Source: Pyxidicoccus sp. MSG2 (GTDB lineage: Bacteria; Myxococcota; Myxococcia; Myxococcales; Myxococcaceae). From it: a stretch of DNA of 64,000 nt. This document shows positions 63,071 through 64,000 of this stretch, piece after piece. Position numbers and translations under genes: made by a program. The notes under the pieces were generated by a model. That model made no database searches and was not told where the DNA came from. It saw only the letters and a program-made list of their open reading frames with translations. Within the stretch, counting starts at the first letter, position 1; every line of letters starts with the position of its first letter. The stretch is taken from assembly GCF_026626705.1 (NCBI RefSeq), contig NZ_JAPNKC010000001.1:8078001-8142000 (forward strand), written 5' to 3'.

Positions 63071-64000
63071 TCAGCCGTTGAGCACGGGGTGCCTGGCGAG
63101 CAGCTCGAGGAGCGCTGGCCCGTACAGCCGCACCCGCTTCTCGCCGAAGTAGGGCACCTGGGCCAGCTCCTCCACGTCCCTGGGCGGCCGGCCCGCGAGC
63201 ACGTCGAGGATGGGGTTGGGCAGCACCGCGCTGGGCGTCACCTTGCGCTCGGTGGCCTTCTCCACGCGGAACTGCTTGAGGGCGTCCTCGCGCTTGCGCC
63301 GGTTCACGTCCCGGGGCCCCTTGGCCTCGCGCTCGGGCTCCAGCTCGCCCTTGCGCGACTTCTCCACCAGCTCGCGCACCACGCCGAGCACCTCGTCGCC
63401 ATACGTGCGGACGAAGGAGCCGCGCACGCCGGCCATGCGCGCCAGCTCGCGGGGATTGGCGGGCAGCTTCACGGCGATGTCGCCCATCGCCATGTTGGAG
63501 AGCATGCGCCCCATGGGGACGTTCTCCTTCTCCGCCCACTCCAGCCGCTTGCGGTGCAGCGCGTGGGCAATGGCGTTGGCCAGGGCCATCTGCGCGGGGT
63601 TCAGCCCGGCGCGCGGCAGCTTGGGCTTGAAGTCCGCGCCCACGTCGGGCCGCGCCACCGCCTCGTCACACAGGCGCACGCAGTCCAGCAGCACCTCTTC
63701 CAGGATGTCCGCCTCCCGGCAGGCGTCGCGGACGTTGCGGCCCAGCTCGCAGAGGTAGCGCACGTCGTTGGCGATGTACTCGCGCATGCCGGCGGGCAGC
63801 GGGCGGATGGAGAAGTCCGACTGCTGGTGCTCCTTGGGCAGGTCCACCCCCAGCCGCTCGCGGGCGACGTCGGCCAGGCCCACCTTGGGCCAGCCCAGCA
63901 GCGTGGCCGCCCGGTGGGTATCGAACAGGCCCTGCACCCGGACGCCCACCTCGGCGAGGAACTGCAGGTCTCCTTGCGCGGCGTGGAAGAACTTGGTGCG
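63071..64000 (-). CDS. rnd: Ribonuclease D, C-terminal part (5' end off the window)
   Basis: The frame is open to the right edge, giving 309 residues. The exonuclease part starts within motif II (FFHAAQGDLQFL) and continues with LFDTHRAATLLGWPKVGL and motif III YIANDVRYL, with the Tyr-x3-Asp of DEDDy enzymes. The HRDC domain follows, with WAEKENVPMGRMLSNMAM and GVRGSFVRTYGDEVL, and a basic C-terminal segment. It processes tRNA 3' ends. Motif I and the start are outside the window. Confidence 0.92.
   Translation of the reverse strand, partial: RTKFFHAAQGDLQFLAEVGVRVQGLFDTHRAATLLGWPKVGLADVARERLGVDLPKEHQQSDFSIRPLPAGMREYIANDVRYLCELGRNVRDACREADILEEVLLDCVRLCDEAVARPDVGADFKPKLPRAGLNPAQMALANAIAHALHRKRLEWAEKENVPMGRMLSNMAMGDIAVKLPANPRELARMAGVRGSFVRTYGDEVLGVVRELVEKSRKGELEPEREAKGPRDVNRRKREDALKQFRVEKATERKVTPSAVLPNPILDVLAGRPPRDVEELAQVPYFGEKRVRLYGPALLELLARHPVLNG

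Overview
The window looks like a chromosomal stretch from a myxobacterium, most likely Myxococcaceae (Myxococcus, Corallococcus or Pyxidicoccus type). Grounds: very high GC with strong third-position GC bias, densely packed genes, a C-terminal tail matching the MYXO-CTERM sorting signal (gene at 11099-14659), a giant Ser/Thr kinase-AAA-histidine kinase hybrid, several orphan sensor kinases, a PilZ effector, many lipoproteins and kelch-repeat surface proteins. I saw no tRNA, rRNA, insertion sequence, prophage, CRISPR array or plasmid function. It reads as ordinary chromosome with accessory patches.

Left part (1-16.4 kb): truncated secreted protein; DNA glycosylase I (tag); 7TM-DISM chemoreceptor-like protein; a plsC-like acyltransferase and an RlmL-like 23S rRNA methyltransferase in tandem; an FNR-like flavoprotein preceded by two overlapping hairpins; a small secreted protein; a fusion of a desaturase-like FAD oxidoreductase with an acetoacetate-decarboxylase-like domain; and a kelch/HYR lipoprotein with MYXO-CTERM followed closely by a TSP3/OmpA outer-membrane protein. 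Middle (16.5-32 kb): orphan helical domain, BBE-type flavoprotein, SUKH-like protein, a PhnD-like binding lipoprotein coupled to a PilJ/PAS/GAF histidine kinase, then a small regulon (marR, SDR and MFS) with the same 18-bp palindrome at both promoters, an MpaB/Lcp-like oxygenase, and a two-gene operon of a desaturase-like FAD enzyme and a flavin-halogenase-like enzyme.

Right part (32-64 kb): the 1820-residue hybrid kinase, a PAS/GAF histidine kinase, a 36-residue membrane microprotein, a REC to GYF/J-like/PilZ operon, M20 peptidase, KimA-like permease, YhfC-type intramembrane protease, prolyl aminopeptidase, a small basic protein, an Rsm22-like methyltransferase divergent from a three-gene ABC exporter (separated by a 60-bp tandem duplication), a second 14-repeat kelch lipoprotein, a secreted lipase, a PolX-like HhH protein without a polymerase domain, prfC, M32 carboxypeptidase, M1 aminopeptidase lipoprotein and the C-terminal part of RNase D.

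Most promising for novelty: the flavin-enzyme patches (7907-10930 and 26735-32092), the MarR regulon with a probably leaderless marR transcript, the PhnD-kinase pair, and the doubly anchored kelch/HYR protein. None is proven to be a new system; functions come from motifs read by eye.
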